From: Raineya sp.
GTDB taxonomy: Bacteria; Bacteroidota; Bacteroidia; Cytophagales; Thermonemataceae
Length of the DNA stretch: 64,000 bases
Direction: 5' to 3'
NCBI GenBank assembly: GCA_025454915.1
Contig: JALONN010000003.1
Location: 372,001-436,000 of the forward strand
The position numbers were made by a program, and so were the translations under genes. Under the pieces are notes generated by a model. It saw only the letters and a program-made list of their open reading frames with translations, was not told where the DNA came from and did no database searches. This document shows positions 62,101 to 64,000 of the stretch, piece by piece (position 1 is the stretch's first letter; each line of letters starts with the position of its first letter).

Positions 62101-62565
62101 CCCAGCTACTGAGTTTTGTGTTTGTATTCGTAAGCCTTGTGAGTTTTTAATAGTGATGAAATAATAATTTTTATCATCATACAGGTTTTTTTCATGTATA
62201 AACCTTTGATTAGAGGCATTATAAGTCCATTTATTCGCCCCTTGAGCGTAAAAAAGAATATAATCAGAATCGTTGAATCTACCATCTTCTTCTCCAGCTA
62301 CCAAAATGGAGTTTTCTTGTAAATCTGTTATCCGAGTGATATTATTGGCTTGTGGTAACATCCCTCCCCCATTACCATAAATAGCAATGTTTTTAGGATT
62401 GATTTCATCTATATTAATCCCTAAATCTCTAAGATTTTGGGCTGTAAGTTTATGCATTCCTGACTCTGTAATGGCTATTTTATACCAATTTCCTGAACTC
62501 AATACAGAATTTTGGGCAAAAGATTGATAAACAATAAAATAGAAAACAAAAATGAAATATCTCAT
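59149..62565 (-). CDS. porU: Type IX secretion C-terminal signal peptidase/sortase PorU
   Basis: The 1138 residues have a signal peptide and a C25 (gingipain-like) domain. Catalytic His is in 'NYTGHGGEVGW' and Cys in 'TATCEFGRYDEP' (about residues 640-690). Ig-like regions and a C-terminal sorting-type domain follow, beginning 'NVFNYPNPFSDKTTFSFEHN' and ending with 'VYIYRISVRS'. PorU removes the sorting domain from type IX substrates and attaches them to A-LPS. The gene is followed by porV; upstream (48 bp) is a SirB1-like gene. Confidence 0.95.
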   Translation of the reverse strand: MRYFIFVFYFIVYQSFAQNSVLSSGNWYKIAITESGMHKLTAQNLRDLGINIDEINPKNIAIYGNGGGMLPQANNITRITDLQENSILVAGEEDGRFNDSDYILFYAQGANKWTYNASNQRFIHEKNLYDDKNYYFITIKNSQGLRIQTQNSVAGATQTLNTFDEYFFHEKDEKNILSQIGRGGSGREWYGEFFNGSNQVQVNNYNVEGIVAGSNIIFTSSVLSQAFSTSTFQVNINGNTIGTHNLSAIIDATYASKGAIGLETFVINSNQIPQLPQLNVTYTYSQQGTGTRGYLNYFRVQYEKQLQLYGNQTKFQSVKSLSAGISNFTVGNTDGNSRIWDITNPLNPVNQNYNLNGNQAVFGANTNTLKEFIVWQGIDFPSPQLIGAMDSQNLKAFNPANLIIITHPNFREQSEQLASFRRNYDKLSVVVVDVFQIYNEFSSGKQDVSALRDFVRHLYLKNPTEVKYLLLFGAASYDYKNRVTNNTNYIPIYESRESLHPIYSYSSDDYFGFMEATEGEWQETFNNVPTFDHTMEVAVGRIPARTAQEAQDVVDKLIHYTNKETLGSWRKNVVFLADDGDVNQHQSDADKLADKVEKDYTNYNIEKIYLDAFQQVSTGGSERSPSCKDAFTKAVEKGALIINYTGHGGEVGWTQEEVLRTPDIKTWKNNNHLPLMITATCEFGRYDEPTIISGAEVAVLQPKAGAIGLITTTRPVFSSTNFILNTQIYNAIFEPIAGKMPRLGDVMRLTKNNSLSGSINRNFSLLGDPSMRLAYPKENIVITKLNNKDILVSQDTLKALSKITIQGEIRDENNAVIPDFQGILETIIFDKIAQRTTLGTQSSPKFNYSTRENRLFNGKVTVKNGKFSFETIIPKDIAYAYGEGKISFYASDTTQNKDAGSGKDDIIVGGSATNPLADNTPPKIRLFMNDTTFVNGGLVGQNPILLAKLYDESGINISSAGVGHDITAYLNDSIASPRVLNNFYTADLDTYKSGDVRYQFKSLPNGNYTLTLKAWDTYNNSAEEKIDFIVASTPQMALRNVFNYPNPFSDKTTFSFEHNRFEEDLEIEIQIINSQGRKIWEAKKVLEANTSVVRQLEVVLKENGTDFANGVYIYRISVRSLKDNSLNTVTNRLVILKQ

Positions 62566-62613
62566 AGTTTATTTTTATGGTAGATTCTTTCTAAAACAAT
62601 TATGTAACCTTTT

Positions 62614-63447
62614 TTATTCAAGCATATCCAATAATTCATGTATTTCTTCCATTTTATCTGCTTCACCAAGTTGCTCATAAGCCACAATCAGGTTTCTAAA
62701 AATACGCTTTACAATTTCAAGATGAGAGCAAGGTCTGTAAAAACTTTCTTGCTTCTGCAAACCTAGCTGTTCAATATAATTGTCAATATCAGCTTTTGTA
62801 AAAATCAAACCTTTATTAAAAGCATTGATATAAAATGGTTTGTTGTCCCAATCATAAATTAAAATAAATAAATTGGGCAAATTTACTCCATGAATGGGCA
62901 ATTTAAGCCTTTGAGCTAAAAGCATGTAAATCACACAAAGAGAGATAGGGTTTCCTTTTTTTCCTTCAAAAACAATATTGAGCATATTGTTGGCTGGTGA
63001 GTGAAAATTTTTGGTGTTAGCACTTAGTTTATACTCATCAAAAAGTGCATAATTGAGTATTTTCACTTGATCATAAGGATTTAATCCTTCTTTAAAATGC
63101 ACCCAAGTATTATAATAGAGCTGGTCTATTTTTTCTTGTAGTTCGTCGTAAGTAACCTCTGGATACTGGTAAGTAGCAACCACCCACATTCCTTTGAGCA
63201 AATTCTCAGGTTCATTCTCTTTCCAATCTTTGAGGCGTTGCTTAGTTGTTTGAAATTGTAGTGTATGAATTAGGTTTTCAAGTTTGGTTTGAATTGTAGG
63301 ATTCATGCTATTTTCCCATTCACTCTCCAAAAAAGGCAAGACAGATTCCCCTAAAGAAAGCAGTTTAGTTTCTACATGATGGGTAATTTCTGTATCCTCA
63401 TCATCTAAGAGTGCTATGAGAGCTTTTATTTCATTATCGGCAATCAT
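62614..63447 (-). CDS. Transglutaminase-fold SirB1-like protein
   Basis: The 277 residues hold the transglutaminase-like core of SirB1/YchA: 'LNYALFDEYKLSANTKNFHSPANNMLNIVFEGKKGNPISLCVIYMLLAQRL' (about 123-173), with the Cys in SLCVIY and the conserved NxG-PIS region, then 'GVNLPNLFILIYD'. An N-terminal HEAT-like helical stretch (about 5-55) comes first. The role of this family is unknown; it may bind or hydrolyse peptides. It lies immediately before porU in the same direction, perhaps in one transcript. Confidence 0.75.
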   Translation of the reverse strand: MIADNEIKALIALLDDEDTEITHHVETKLLSLGESVLPFLESEWENSMNPTIQTKLENLIHTLQFQTTKQRLKDWKENEPENLLKGMWVVATYQYPEVTYDELQEKIDQLYYNTWVHFKEGLNPYDQVKILNYALFDEYKLSANTKNFHSPANNMLNIVFEGKKGNPISLCVIYMLLAQRLKLPIHGVNLPNLFILIYDWDNKPFYINAFNKGLIFTKADIDNYIEQLGLQKQESFYRPCSHLEIVKRIFRNLIVAYEQLGEADKMEEIHELLDMLE

Positions 63448-63538
63448 AAAATAGTTTAAATGGTATAAAACCTAAATTTTTATTTTTTTTGCTAAGTTAG
63501 TGTAAAAAAATTACTTTTGTAAGCAAATTTATGAAAAT

Positions 63539-63610
63539 GCCTGCGTAGTTCAATGGATAGAATGTCAGATTCCGGTTCTGAAGATGGGAGTTCGAATCTC
63601 TTCGTGGGTA
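63539..63610 (+). tRNA. tRNA-Arg (anticodon CCG)
   Basis: 72 bases fold as a cloverleaf: acceptor 63539-63545 with 63603-63609, D arm GTTC/GAAT, anticodon stem TCAGA/TCTGA enclosing TTCCGGT (anticodon CCG), and T arm GGGAG-TTCGAAT-CTCTT. The discriminator is A at 63610. CCA is not encoded, so the cca product must add it. Several G-U pairs are in the acceptor stem. Confidence 0.85.
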
Positions 63611-63620
63611 CAATTATTTT

Positions 63621-64000
63621 TTAAGAATATACTTTTGCTACTTCTGTTGTAGGAAATATATATTCTAATAACCTATAACGATAATCAAAAATATATTCCA
63701 GTCTTTTTCTAACAAATAACCCATTAGCAAAATCGCCTAATACTCCAAAAGGTATTTTATAACTTACCAAATCTATCATTTCTACACCTCCATCTACTTC
63801 TTTGAAATGGTGTTGATGATGCCAAAGGCTATAAGGACCAAAACGCTGTTCGTCTACAAAATAATAAGGCTCCTGTACGTGTGTAATCTCTGTTACCCAA
63901 GAAATAGGTATTTTAAGTAACGGGCGTACTTTATAGCCTATAATCATTCCCTGATACATTTTCTGTTTTTCATCAATCAGTTTTACCTGAAAATCCATAT
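63621..64000 (-). CDS. SRPBCC-fold ligand-binding protein, 5' end cut
   Basis: The 125 visible residues contain 'MYQGMIIGYKVRPLLKIPISWVTEITHVQEPYYFVDEQRFGPYSLWHHQHHF', the recognisable core of SRPBCC proteins in Bacteroidota (often annotated cell-division inhibitor-like). The family normally has about 30 more N-terminal residues, so the ATG at 63998 is probably internal and the gene enters the window from the right. Ligand unknown. Confidence 0.75.
   Translation of the reverse strand, partial: MDFQVKLIDEKQKMYQGMIIGYKVRPLLKIPISWVTEITHVQEPYYFVDEQRFGPYSLWHHQHHFKEVDGGVEMIDLVSYKIPFGVLGDFANGLFVRKRLEYIFDYRYRLLEYIFPTTEVAKVYS

Noticed and set aside
63996..63998. ATG as the true start of the SRPBCC gene
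   Set aside because: The family normally has about 30 residues before this Met; the gene most likely continues past the window edge.

Overview
The window is AT-rich chromosomal DNA from a member of the Bacteroidota, probably a gliding or Cytophagales-like lineage. The evidence is the type IX secretion genes porU and porV, a secreted protein with a gliding-motility-type C-terminal sorting domain, F0 ATP synthase genes in Bacteroidota style, several promoters of the TTG-N20/21-TAnnTTTG type, and few Shine-Dalgarno sequences. There is no phage, no complete insertion sequence, no CRISPR array and no rRNA; one tRNA (Arg, CCG) lies near the right end.

Layout: 0-5.4 kb holds a cut TetR-type regulator, a Fur-family regulator, a glycosyltransferase plus MsbA-like exporter pair, a PAS protein with a histidine-kinase H-box but no ATPase domain, and mscL. 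5.4-16.8 kb carries envelope and secreted proteins: a DoxX-like membrane protein, a CsgG/FlgO-like periplasmic protein, a CocE/NonD esterase, a DUF4836 lipoprotein, a metallo-beta-lactamase-fold hydrolase, an M61-like peptidase and a lipoprotein of a widespread unassigned family. 16.9-18.6 kb is a Crp/Fnr regulator next to an oxidoreductase gene, with an FNR-type box at a class II position between them.

18.6-23.9 kb is the most accessory-looking part. Small lipoprotein and membrane genes precede a 366-residue membrane/coiled-coil protein with the signature of putative phage abortive-infection proteins. That gene is bracketed by two copies of a roughly 130-bp multi-hairpin repeat. Convergent to it is a three-gene RNA-repair operon: T4 Rnl1-like RNA ligase, an RlaP-like nucleotidyltransferase and a T4 Pnkp-like kinase/phosphatase. 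This combination is the best candidate in the window for an incompletely described conflict or repair system.

24-33.4 kb holds a fasciclin lipoprotein, a large type IX secretion substrate, nrdB, a polysaccharide cluster (GT4, GT2, epimerase), ppa and cca. 35-38 kb contains a tandemly duplicated transcription unit of a MORN-like secreted protein; one copy is broken by a 13-bp deletion. 38-45 kb has an ABC-2 transporter, kdsB, a nicotinamidase-like hydrolase, another glycosyltransferase, a methyltransferase and a bacterial deoxyhypusine-synthase homologue. 45.2-48.95 kb is the F0 part of ATP synthase (atpI-like, atpB, an unknown gene, atpE, atpF, atpH). It has a strong hairpin after atpE and ends at a terminator, without atpA/atpG. 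49-57.8 kb has a response regulator, fabI, a PhaC-like hydrolase, an MMPL/RND transporter, an M28 peptidase, a Gre-like protein and an FkbM methyltransferase. 57.8-64 kb has porV, porU, a SirB1-like protein, tRNA-Arg and a cut SRPBCC protein.

Start codons were moved to internal ATGs where the longest frame began at TTG or where a signal peptide fixes the start; each case is noted. All family calls come from reading motifs by eye; no database search was run.
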